Shown in pieces: positions 1 through 5,711 of a stretch of DNA of 7,120 bases. The stretch comes from Chloroflexota bacterium. Lineage in GTDB: Bacteria; Chloroflexota; Dehalococcoidia; Lucifugimonadales; Lucifugimonadaceae. The number at the start of each line of letters is the position of its first letter. Position 1 is the stretch's first letter. The notes beneath the pieces were generated by a model that had not been told where the DNA came from, searched no databases, and saw only the letters and a list, made by a program, of their open reading frames with translations. The position numbers and the translations under genes are program-made. Location of the stretch: positions 1 through 7,120 of the forward strand of contig JAURLM010000142.1 in assembly GCA_030831265.1 (NCBI GenBank). The letters are read 5' to 3'.

Positions 1-1
1 C

Positions 2-475
2 GGCACCATCCGGGACAACATCCGATACGGGGACGTGAACGCCTCTGAGGAAAGCGTGATCGCCGCTGCACAGGTAGCGCAGGTGCATGATTTCATCAAT
101 GGCCTGCCAGATGGCTACGACACGGTCATTGGTGAACGCGGAATCGGCCTTTCCGGTGGTCAGCGTCAGCGGGTTGCCATTGCGCGGACACTCCTCCGGA
201 ACGCTCCCATCCTGATATTCGACGATTCAACATCCAGCGTCGACGCCGGCACAGATGCCCGGATTCGCATGGCGCTGGACAGCATGTCGCAACAACACAC
301 GATCATCACCATCGCGCACCGCTTGAGTTCGCTCCAGAGGGCAGATGAAATCCTGGTCCTCGAAGCTGGAAAGATTATTGAGCGCGGAACGCACGATGAA
401 CTTCTAGCACTGAACGGGCACTATCGGGAGCTGTGGGACCTGCAACAGAAGCAGAGCCTGGAGGTGCAGGACTAA
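2..475 (+). CDS. ABC exporter half-transporter, C-terminal part of nucleotide-binding domain (5' truncated)
   Basis: The gene enters from the left edge; only its last 157 residues are present and the Walker A motif and membrane domain lie outside. The frame is open from base 2 (GTIRDNIRYG, the usual stretch after the Q-loop), so the GTG at 35 is internal. Visible motifs are a canonical LSGGQ signature (149-163), Walker B ILIFDD (209-226), a D-loop SSVD and the switch histidine in AHR (317-319). The residue after the Walker B Asp, normally the catalytic Glu, is Asp (GAT 224-226). In exporters such as TM287/288, BmrCD and LmrCD that substitution marks the subunit contributing the degenerate ATP site, and the next gene carries the matching complement. 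Inference: one half of a heterodimeric inner-membrane exporter; substrate unknown (drugs or lipids are usual for the family). Its stop overlaps the next start by one base. Confidence 0.93.
   Translation, partial: GTIRDNIRYGDVNASEESVIAAAQVAQVHDFINGLPDGYDTVIGERGIGLSGGQRQRVAIARTLLRNAPILIFDDSTSSVDAGTDARIRMALDSMSQQHTIITIAHRLSSLQRADEILVLEAGKIIERGTHDELLALNGHYRELWDLQQKQSLEVQD
460..464 (+). promoter_or_regulatory. Ribosome binding site GGAGG inside the upstream gene
   Basis: GGAGG lies ten bases before ATG 475 and inside the last codons of the upstream ABC gene. With the TAATG stop/start overlap it supports ATG 475 as the start and suggests translational coupling, which would keep the two half-transporters at matched levels. 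Confidence 0.65.
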
Positions 476-2373
476 TGGCAACTGTCGCAGGAGGAAACCG
501 GTCAGCAGAACCGGAACGCCAGCGCCCGGCAACGGCTGAGGAGCAGCATAAAGAGCTACACGAGTCTGACGAGGAGATTTTCTCGCAACTGGACTCGACG
601 GTCTTCAAGCGCTTCTTCTTCTATGCCAGTCCGTACAAGAAGCAGATGGTCATTGCCACGCTGGCGGTCATAGGGTTCACCATAGCCAATCTTGCGGTTC
701 CGTTTCTGATCAAGATTGGCATCGACAGCGCAATCACGCCGAAAGACTCGCAAATGCTGCTGGTCATCTCCGGCATCATGCTTGCGACAGCCGCCCTGTA
801 CTGGTTAACCAACTATCTGCAGCGTGCGTTGATCTCAGCCGTGGCACTGGAAGTCCTGTATGACATTCGCAAGGACATGTTCCTGCAACTACAGCGGCTG
901 GCTCTTTCATTCTCCGACAAGACGCCAATAGGCGCACTCATGTCACGCATGTTCGGAGACGTTGGCGCTTTGCAGGAGATGCTGGAGTCGTCCATCGAGG
1001 TCATCGGCGACATCCTCACGCTGATCGGCATTGTCGTACTGCTATTGATACTGGACTGGCAGCTTGGGTTGCTGGCGCTTGCGGTTTTACCGGCACTACT
1101 GCTCATCAGGATCGTCTGGCAGCCGATAGCCCGACGCGCATTCCTGCGGATGAGGCGCAACTCGTCGATAGTCGGTGTGTACCTGGATCAGAACGTTAGC
1201 GGTATGCGTGTTGTCCAGGCCATGAACCGGCAGAACGAAAACTACTACGTGATGGAAGGCAAAGTCCGTGCCTTCTTCTGGTCTGCTGTGAAGGCAGCGC
1301 GCCTCGGCGGCATCCTGATGCCGTCCGTCGAGCTGTTGACCGGTATTGCGTTGGCCATGGTCCTGATAGTAGGCGGCGGCAGAGTGTTGGACGGCACGCT
1401 GGAAGTCGGCGTTATGATCGCGTTCCTGCTGTACGTTCAGCGGTTCTTTGAGCCAATCCGAACGCTAACCATGCACTATGCGGTGCTGCAACGCGCCGTA
1501 GCATCCGGCCACCGCATCTTCGAGCTGCTCGATATCCCGCTGGAACTTGCTGACAAACCTGACGCCCAGCCGATTGGCGATATTAAGGGTCGCATCCAGT
1601 TCAAGGATGTGACGTTTGGTTACGACCCTGAGCGGCCAATCCTGCGGAACATCAACTTCGTCGCAGAACCGGGGCAGACCGTTGCCATCGTTGGCCCCAC
1701 AGGTTCCGGCAAGACCAGCATCACCGCACTGGCGCACCGGTTCTATGACGTGCAGGAAGGTGCCGTGCTGCTGGATGGCATAGATGTACGTGACGTGACT
1801 CAGGAATCCATTGGCCGCGTCATGGGCATGGTTCTGCAAGAGCCGTTCTTGTTCTCGAAATCAGTCCTGGAGAACGTCCGGTACAACACCACGGGAGCAA
1901 CGCTGGATGACGTCATACAGGCATGCAAGGTGATTGGCGCGCATGACTTCGTGATGGCTCTGAAGAATGGTTACGACACTGTGCTGGAGCAGCGTGGCAC
2001 CAACCTTTCCGTAGGCCAGCGGCAGCTATTGAGCTTCGCGAGGGCGTTGGTCGCAAACCCGCGCATCCTTGTGTTGGATGAGGCGACTGCGAACATCGAC
2101 AGCTACACGGAGCAGGTGATTCAGCAGGCTCTTCGGAAGCTGCTTGAAGGCCGGACGGCACTGGTTATCGCCCACCGGCTTTCGACAATCCGCAACTCGG
2201 ACAAGATCATTGTTGTGCAGAGTGGTGAGATCATTGAACAAGGCACGCACGATGAACTGGTTGAGGCAGATGGCCTGTACGCGAGGCTCTGGACAACCAC
2301 ATACTCATCATTCGACGATATCGCTGCCAACGCAGACACACTGATTACCGGCCCGAAAGAATCCGCAACCTAG
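475..2373 (+). CDS. ABC exporter half-transporter, membrane domain fused to ATPase (partner of upstream gene)
   Basis: Complete 632-residue half-transporter. Residues 1-45 are a hydrophilic acidic tail. Six membrane segments follow at roughly 56-80, 93-115, 178-195, 196-216, 280-303 and 306-326. The ATPase domain starts near 372 with Walker A GPTGSGKT (407-414), Q-loop Q455, signature LSVGQ (511-515), Walker B ILVLDE with catalytic Glu536, and switch His567. The third signature residue is Val instead of Gly, so the ATP site built from this signature and the upstream protein's Asp-substituted Walker B should be degenerate, while this protein's Walker A/B with the partner's LSGGQ should hydrolyse ATP. 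I chose ATG 475 over an in-frame GTG at 433 because ATG 475 overlaps the upstream stop (TAATG) and has GGAGG at 460-464, ten bases ahead. Expected to heterodimerise with the upstream product in the cytoplasmic membrane; substrate unknown. Confidence 0.95.
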   Translation: MATVAGGNRSAEPERQRPATAEEQHKELHESDEEIFSQLDSTVFKRFFFYASPYKKQMVIATLAVIGFTIANLAVPFLIKIGIDSAITPKDSQMLLVISGIMLATAALYWLTNYLQRALISAVALEVLYDIRKDMFLQLQRLALSFSDKTPIGALMSRMFGDVGALQEMLESSIEVIGDILTLIGIVVLLLILDWQLGLLALAVLPALLLIRIVWQPIARRAFLRMRRNSSIVGVYLDQNVSGMRVVQAMNRQNENYYVMEGKVRAFFWSAVKAARLGGILMPSVELLTGIALAMVLIVGGGRVLDGTLEVGVMIAFLLYVQRFFEPIRTLTMHYAVLQRAVASGHRIFELLDIPLELADKPDAQPIGDIKGRIQFKDVTFGYDPERPILRNINFVAEPGQTVAIVGPTGSGKTSITALAHRFYDVQEGAVLLDGIDVRDVTQESIGRVMGMVLQEPFLFSKSVLENVRYNTTGATLDDVIQACKVIGAHDFVMALKNGYDTVLEQRGTNLSVGQRQLLSFARALVANPRILVLDEATANIDSYTEQVIQQALRKLLEGRTALVIAHRLSTIRNSDKIIVVQSGEIIEQGTHDELVEADGLYARLWTTTYSSFDDIAANADTLITGPKESAT

Positions 2374-2401
2374 TTGGTCAGCCTAGGTCCTCCCCTATGT
2401 T
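2374..2401 (+). promoter_or_regulatory. Weak promoter-like pair before the nitroreductase gene
   Basis: TTGGTC (2374-2379) and TATGTT (2396-2401) are separated by 16 bases in the 64-base gap after the ABC pair. They match the sigma-70 boxes at 3 of 6 and 4 of 6 positions, so this is only a candidate. The nitroreductase gene may equally be read through from the ABC operon, since I see no terminator in this gap. Confidence 0.2.
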
Positions 2402-2427
2402 CTAGCGCGACCGGCTTCTTCCCTCCC

Positions 2428-2432
2428 AGGAG
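2428..2432 (+). promoter_or_regulatory. Ribosome binding site AGGAG for the nitroreductase gene
   Basis: AGGAG ends five bases before ATG 2438 and fixes that start. Confidence 0.6.
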
Positions 2433-2437
2433 TCAAG

Positions 2438-3019
2438 ATGAGCAATCTCGATGATTTTGGCACGCTACAACGCCTGATAAAAAATCGGCGCACGGTGCGT
2501 TCGTTCACCCCTGATCCGGTAGATGATGACGTGATTGCTGAAATCATCGATACTGCGGTCTGGGCGCCCAACCACCGTATGACTGAGCCGTGGCGATTCG
2601 TGGTTTTGCGAAAGGGCGGTGAACGGCGGGCTGCTATTGCAGATGTTGTGTACAACTGGACGCTGGCAAACACGCCAAACCCTAATCGCGGTTCGGCTGC
2701 GGCGGTTGAGGCAAAAGAAGAGATTCTAAACACGCCTGCGCTGGTTTATACCTTCGCTCTGCCGGGTGCAAATCCAGAGGTCAGCGAGGAGAATTACGCG
2801 GCAGTCGCGTGTGCTGTGCAGAACTTCATGCTGGCTGCACATGCCAGAGGGCTTGCTGTCGGATGGTCTACGGGCAGGACATGCAAGCCGGCTGAGGTTC
2901 GCGAAACGCTCGGTGTAGATCCCGACTGGAAGATGGTTGGTTGCCTGTTCATCGGCCATCCAGCGGTATCACCGGTGACCGAACGGAAACCTGAAGCAAC
3001 GGTCACAAAGTGGCTGTGA
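2438..3019 (+). CDS. Nitroreductase-family FMN flavoprotein (YdjA-like)
   Basis: A 193-residue protein of the NAD(P)H-dependent nitroreductase fold, of normal length for the short YdjA-like branch. Visible family marks are the N-terminal FMN phosphate-binding RR(S/T)xR motif (R17, R18, R21), the stretch APNHRMTEPWRF (43-54) equivalent to the flavin-contacting APDH/SxxPW region, AVACAVQNFMLAAHARGLAVGW (about 122-143, shown here only by key residues A122, Q128, N129, G138, G142, W143) in the central helix, and the C-terminal VGCLFIGHP (167-175), the usual strand ending in a Gly-x-Pro. The family reduces nitroaromatics, quinones or enones as cytoplasmic dimers; the physiological substrate cannot be read from sequence. 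ATG 2438 has AGGAG at 2428-2432, five bases upstream. It is convergent with the zinc-ribbon gene. Confidence 0.92.
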   Translation: MSNLDDFGTLQRLIKNRRTVRSFTPDPVDDDVIAEIIDTAVWAPNHRMTEPWRFVVLRKGGERRAAIADVVYNWTLANTPNPNRGSAAAVEAKEEILNTPALVYTFALPGANPEVSEENYAAVACAVQNFMLAAHARGLAVGWSTGRTCKPAEVRETLGVDPDWKMVGCLFIGHPAVSPVTERKPEATVTKWL

Positions 3020-3068
3020 CGGTCTGAATTGCGACGAGTTATCGCATGAGCCGTGGCGCGAACCTATA

Positions 3069-3083
3069 CCGGCAGTATGCCGG
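3069..3083. repeat. Short hairpin CCGGC-AGTAT-GCCGG between convergent genes
   Basis: A perfect 5-bp inverted repeat with a five-base loop sits in the 91-base gap between the nitroreductase stop (3019) and the minus-strand zinc-ribbon stop (3111). Neither side has a T-run, so it is not a clear intrinsic terminator, although its position between two converging genes fits a weak bidirectional one. An ATTCGAAT palindrome follows at 3085-3092. Confidence 0.3.
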
Positions 3084-3110
3084 GATTCGAATGAGCAAAT
3101 GCCCGCCTGG

Positions 3111-3419
3111 CTAGTTTTCCAGCCGACCGCGATCCTTGCGTATCGGTTCGCGGTTGGAACTTGGCTCAGATGAATCTTCGTCTGACCAGTCGCAGTTAGT
3201 GCAGTATTCGTAGCTGGTATACCTGTCGGTGTACGTTGCTACAGACTCATCTCCACACTCGGGACAGGTGCTGTCTCCTGTCGTGGAGTCGTTTTCTGAG
3301 TCGTCGTCAGAATCAAACGGAACTGCGTTTGATGACTGTGCCATCTCGCTTTTCAGGTGACCTTTATGAACTCTGGCCCTACGGGCCATGCTGATTCGGC
3401 CGTCGTTACGGCTCAACAT
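3111..3419 (-). CDS. Small acidic zinc-ribbon protein
   Basis: The minus-strand frame encodes a protein of 102 residues from the ATG at 3419 with a C-x2-C-x17-C-x2-C zinc ribbon: CPEC (codons near 3266-3255) and CTNC (near 3203-3192), separated by Thr/Tyr/Asp-rich sequence typical of rubredoxin-like ribbons (YTDRYTSYEY). A basic N-terminus (RRARVHKGHLK) leads into a Ser/Asp/Glu run, then the ribbon, then a polar tail ending in RLEN. I do not recognise a named family; such proteins often bind nucleic acid or act as adaptors, but function is unknown here. The start is uncertain: in-frame alternatives are TTG 3461, ATG 3389 and ATG 3344, none with a convincing Shine-Dalgarno, so a leaderless message is possible. 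The conserved cysteine spacing and the absence of any plus-strand gene here argue that it is real. Confidence 0.6.
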   Translation of the reverse strand: MLSRNDGRISMARRARVHKGHLKSEMAQSSNAVPFDSDDDSENDSTTGDSTCPECGDESVATYTDRYTSYEYCTNCDWSDEDSSEPSSNREPIRKDRGRLEN

Positions 3420-3467
3420 TGTGAAATTAGCAAACGACAACCCGCGCGGCAATAACGGCAAGCCAGC

Positions 3468-3484
3468 AAATTCGACTCGAATTT
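3468..3484. promoter_or_regulatory. Perfect 17-base palindrome, operator-like
   Basis: AAATTCGA-C-TCGAATTT has two exact 8-base arms around a single central base. It lies about 50 bases upstream of the zinc-ribbon ATG at 3419, where a promoter or operator would be expected. A further AATTCG half-site occurs at 3490-3495, exactly 21 bases (two helical turns) from the AATTCG in the left arm. The size and symmetry fit a dimeric repressor site; no specific regulator family is recognised. Confidence 0.5.
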
Positions 3485-3595
3485 AGGGCAATTCGGGCAG
3501 ATCCTGTGTGTGATTGAGCGAATCGTGCTGCCTCAGGCCAATAACCTGCCCTTCTGTTCGCGTGGTTTTGCGGGTGAACTCACCGTCCCATCCCC

Positions 3596-3634
3596 GATAC
3601 CGGTAGGTGAAATCCCTGATGAAACGCCGGTATC
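3596..3634. repeat. Inverted repeat GATACCGG ... CCGGTATC
   Basis: Exact 8-base arms at 3596-3603 and 3627-3634 enclose 23 bases. As RNA on the plus strand it would form an 8-bp stem (nine with a U-G closing pair inward) about 130 bases before the cheX-like start. There is no T-run after it, so terminator function is unlikely; a leader structure or a protein-binding site is possible. Confidence 0.45.
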
Positions 3635-3659
3635 AACGTAACTAGACTGTTGAAGTGGT

Positions 3660-3698
3660 TGCACCAGTTATCTGGTATTCAGCCGCAATCTGCACCAG
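3660..3698 (+). repeat. Direct repeat TGCACCAG, 31-base period
   Basis: TGCACCAG occurs at 3660-3667 and 3691-3698, about three helical turns apart. The first copy is also half of a dyad ACCAG-TTAT-CTGGT (3663-3676). The position, 65-100 bases ahead of the cheX-like start, suits a transcription-factor site. Confidence 0.35.
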
Positions 3699-3749
3699 GA
3701 ATTTTTGCCGGGTGTGTGTTACCGGGACTCGTGTGATTTTTGAACATCC

Positions 3750-3755
3750 GGGGAA
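3750..3755 (+). promoter_or_regulatory. Ribosome binding site GGGGAA for the cheX-like gene
   Basis: GGGGAA lies seven bases before ATG 3763 and is the only purine-rich stretch of that kind near it, supporting that start. Confidence 0.5.
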
Positions 3756-3762
3756 TTTATAG

Positions 3763-4248
3763 ATGAAGCAAGAGTACGTAAATCCGTTCCTGACGCCCGC
3801 CCAGATGGTGTGGCAGAAGGAATTTGGCTGCCCGCTGAAGGTCAAGAACGCCGAAGCAGTGTCGCACCAGTACACCACGGACGACATCACCGCCATCATC
3901 GGCATCAGCGGCAAGCTTGAGGGCAACGTGCTCTACGGCTTCTCGCAGGACCTGGTTGTACAGATCGTCAAGAGAATGGTCGGCGAAGACTTCGACGCAC
4001 GAGACCCGATGTCGCTATCAGCCCTCGGTGAGATCGCAAACGTCATCACCGGAAACGCTGCAACTCAGCTCGCTGCAACCGGTTACCCGTGTGACATCAG
4101 CCCCCCGGTTATTCTTGAGCCTGTGGGTGCAACGCTCACATCTGGAATCTCAAAGCAGATCCAGGTCACTTCTGAGAGTGAGATGGGCCTGCTGCGCGTG
4201 CGTATCGGACTCGGTGAAAACACCAAGGAATCCCGCAACGCGGCTTAG
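3763..4248 (+). CDS. CheX-like / CheC-family phosphatase, stand-alone
   Basis: A 161-residue cytoplasmic protein of the CheC/CheX/FliY superfamily, at the usual CheX length. The diagnostic segment is SALGEIANVITGNA (86-99), containing the E-x-x-N pair (Glu90, Asn93) that in CheX and CheC inserts into phosphorylated CheY to hydrolyse its aspartyl phosphate, followed by the conserved GNA and by ISPPVIL (112-118). Only one ExxN is present, as in CheX; CheC usually has two. CheX is typically a dimer that joins beta strands. No chemotaxis kinase, CheY, CheD or flagellar gene is in the window: the gene sits alone, about 340 bases from the divergent gene and closed by a strong terminator. Its partner is therefore unknown, and it may act on a response regulator outside chemotaxis. 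Family assignment is firm; partner is not. Confidence 0.88.
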   Translation: MKQEYVNPFLTPAQMVWQKEFGCPLKVKNAEAVSHQYTTDDITAIIGISGKLEGNVLYGFSQDLVVQIVKRMVGEDFDARDPMSLSALGEIANVITGNAATQLAATGYPCDISPPVILEPVGATLTSGISKQIQVTSESEMGLLRVRIGLGENTKESRNAA

Positions 4249-4284
4249 TTCTTGCTTTCCCGCATAAGCTGGTGAATGTGAATC

Positions 4285-4312
4285 GCCCCGGAGCAATGCT
4301 CCGGGGCTTTTT
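4285..4312 (+). terminator. Intrinsic terminator after the cheX-like gene
   Basis: A perfect 10-bp stem, GCCCCGGAGC (4285-4294) with GCTCCGGGGC (4298-4307), has a three-base loop and is followed directly by five Ts (4308-4312). It starts 37 bases after the stop codon. The reverse strand lacks a T-run after the stem, so it should terminate plus-strand transcription only and isolate the cheX-like gene from sucCD. Confidence 0.95.
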
Positions 4313-4313
4313 C

Positions 4314-4513
4314 TTGTTGCCGCTGTATCTCAACGCAAGATAGTTAACGTTCCGTACAAAACCAACGAGTTATACAAAGTCATGCCCCCCGAACCATCAA
4401 CTTCAATGGACATGACACCGGTCCCTAGCTAGCATGGCTAGTCGGTCCGTATTTCAATGATGCTCGCGGCGTCTGCACGGCAAGCAGCATGCCCAGAAAC
4501 TACGACGGCTAAC
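4314..4513. other. Gene-free upstream region of sucCD
   Basis: About 200 bases between the terminator and the sucC ribosome site. No gene is supportable. It should contain the sucCD promoter, but I see only weak boxes: TTAACG at 4344-4349 and TATACA at 4371-4376, whose 21-base spacing is too long for a standard sigma-70 promoter. A CTAG-rich palindromic cluster lies at 4425-4441. TACAAA occurs twice (4355 and 4373), 18 bases apart. Confidence 0.4.
4425..4441. promoter_or_regulatory. CTAG-rich palindromic cluster, possible operator upstream of sucC
   Basis: Three CTAG tetramers fall within 17 bases. CTAGCTAG (4425-4432) is itself a palindrome and CTAGC-ATG-GCTAG (4429-4441) is a 5-bp inverted repeat with a three-base centre. 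CTAG is rare in many bacterial genomes and is a core of some operators such as that of TrpR. Position 90-105 bases before the sucC start fits a regulatory site, but no factor can be named. Confidence 0.35.
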
Positions 4514-4520
4514 GGGGAGG
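4514..4520 (+). promoter_or_regulatory. Ribosome binding site GGGGAGG for sucC
   Basis: GGGGAGG lies nine bases before GTG 4530. It decides in favour of this GTG start, which also gives the family's standard N-terminus MNIHEYQAK. Confidence 0.75.
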
Positions 4521-4529
4521 CGCCCGCAG

Positions 4530-5711
4530 GTGAATATTCACGAATACCAGGCGAAGGACATCCTTCAGCGTTTCGGTGTACCAGTTCCGCGCGGCGAGGT
4601 GGCAAGTACACCGGCCGAAGCACGGGCTGCTGCCGAGAAGCTGGGCGGACAGGTTGTGGTGAAGGCACAGGTGCACGCAGGTGGCCGCGGCAAGGCCGGT
4701 GGAGTAAAGCTGGCATCTAACCCGGATGAGGCTGAAAAGTACGCCGCAGGAATGCTCGGCACACAACTCGTCACGCACCAGACCGGGCCACAGGGTGTTC
4801 CGGTGCGAAAAGTCCTGATTGCAGAAGCGACGGATATTGCAGACGAGCTGTACCTCTCGATCATTGTTGACGGAGACCTCGGGGTTCCGGTGGTTATCGC
4901 ATCCACCGAGGGTGGCGTAGAGATTGAAGTTGTCGCCGAAAAGACCCCGGAAAAGCTGTTCCGAGTCGCCGGAGACCCTCTGCTGGGCCTTTCTCCCTAC
5001 CACGCCCGCGACATTGCAGCCGCGCTAAAAGTGCCCGCATCAGCACAGCGCGCCACAGCTGCACTTATTTCGAACCTCTACCGCGTTTTTGTTGAGAACG
5101 ATTGCTCGCTGGTTGAGATCAACCCGCTGGTAATCACGAAATCCGGTGACGTGATTGCACTGGACGCCAAGATCAACCTGGAAGACGACGCACTGTTCCG
5201 GCACAAGGACCTCGCTTCCCTGCATGACCCGGAGCAGGAGGACGAACTTGAGCTAAGAGCCCACGAAGCTGACCTCGCCTACGTGAAGCTGGACGGCGGG
5301 CGCGTTGGCTGCATGGTGAACGGCGCTGGCCTTGCAATGGCCACGATGGACATCACAAAGTGGGCGGGTGCAGACCCGGCAAACTTCCTTGACATCGGCG
5401 GCAGTGCAGACGAGAAACGCATCGAAGAGGCTTTCAAGATCATCGTCTCGGACAAGGACGTCGAAATCATCCTCGTGAACCTGTTCGCAGGCATCGCAAG
5501 AGCAGACGTCGTGGCGCAGGGCATTGTCAACGCTGCAAAAGAAACTGATGCAAAGCTGCCAATGGTGGTTGCAATGCGCGGCACGAATGCGGATGAAGGT
5601 CGCCGCATCCTGAACGAGTCAGGGCTGGATATATCGGCTGCACCGGACCTTGCAGGAGCCGCTGAAGTCCTGAGAGACAGGCTTGCGGGTATGAAAGGTG
5701 GCTCCCGATGA
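4530..5711 (+). CDS. sucC: Succinyl-CoA synthetase (ADP/GDP-forming), beta subunit
   Basis: A 393-residue protein of standard length (E. coli SucC is 388). Together with SucD it converts succinyl-CoA, phosphate and NDP to succinate, CoA and NTP in the TCA cycle. The ATP-grasp domain begins MNIHEYQAKDIL; the nucleotide-binding glycine loop is VHAGGRGKAGG (48-58), with ASTEGGVEIE (about 123-132) and EINPLV (about 195-200) giving metal and nucleotide contacts. The C-terminal phosphate-binding/subunit-contact domain has MVNGAGLAMATMD and FLDIGGSADEKR. Two glycine-rich spots differ from E. coli: GGG becomes GGS after FLDI, and VNIFGGI becomes VNLFAGI; Ala in the second position also occurs in malate-CoA ligase beta subunits as I recall them. 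I could not decide ADP versus GDP preference. The start is GTG. Its stop overlaps the sucD start in ATGA, so the two are coupled. Confidence 0.96.
   Translation: MNIHEYQAKDILQRFGVPVPRGEVASTPAEARAAAEKLGGQVVVKAQVHAGGRGKAGGVKLASNPDEAEKYAAGMLGTQLVTHQTGPQGVPVRKVLIAEATDIADELYLSIIVDGDLGVPVVIASTEGGVEIEVVAEKTPEKLFRVAGDPLLGLSPYHARDIAAALKVPASAQRATAALISNLYRVFVENDCSLVEINPLVITKSGDVIALDAKINLEDDALFRHKDLASLHDPEQEDELELRAHEADLAYVKLDGGRVGCMVNGAGLAMATMDITKWAGADPANFLDIGGSADEKRIEEAFKIIVSDKDVEIILVNLFAGIARADVVAQGIVNAAKETDAKLPMVVAMRGTNADEGRRILNESGLDISAAPDLAGAAEVLRDRLAGMKGGSR
5695..5701 (+). promoter_or_regulatory. Ribosome binding site AAGGTGG for sucD
   Basis: AAGGTGG within the last sucC codons lies six bases before ATG 5708 and, with the 4-base ATGA overlap, supports coupled translation of the two subunits. 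Confidence 0.6.

Larger units (their letters stand above)
3420..3762. other. Gene-free divergent region between zinc-ribbon and cheX-like genes
   Basis: About 340 bases with no supportable gene. It must hold promoters for two divergent genes. Contents seen by eye: a perfect 17-base palindrome (3468-3484), a GGTGA-AC-TCACC hairpin (3573-3584), an 8-bp inverted repeat GATACCGG/CCGGTATC (3596-3634), two copies of TGCACCAG 31 bases apart (3660 and 3691), two copies of ATTTTTG 35 bases apart (3701 and 3736), and the cheX-like gene's ribosome site. I found no strong sigma-70 promoter on either strand; TTGAAG at 3650-3655 is the best -35-like hexamer toward cheX. Confidence 0.5.

Noticed and set aside
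433..474. GTG start at 433 extending the second ABC gene by 14 residues
   Set aside because: ATG 475 overlaps the upstream stop and has GGAGG ten bases ahead; the extension would be read inside the upstream gene's coding sequence.
3020..3110. Possible tRNA-like remnant because of GGGATTCGAATG near 3082
   Set aside because: No pairable T-stem, acceptor stem or anticodon arm can be built on either strand; ATTCGAAT is simply a palindrome.
3485..3762. Riboswitch, for example c-di-GMP type, ahead of the cheX-like gene
   Set aside because: Looked for the conserved c-di-GMP-I and cobalamin core sequences and found none; only simple inverted and direct repeats are present.
3642..3926. 94-residue open frame on the minus strand overlapping the cheX-like start
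   Set aside because: Overlaps a firmly assigned gene and shows no family motif.
4509..5003. 164-residue open frame on the minus strand under sucC
   Set aside because: Antisense to sucC with no recognisable domain or ribosome site.
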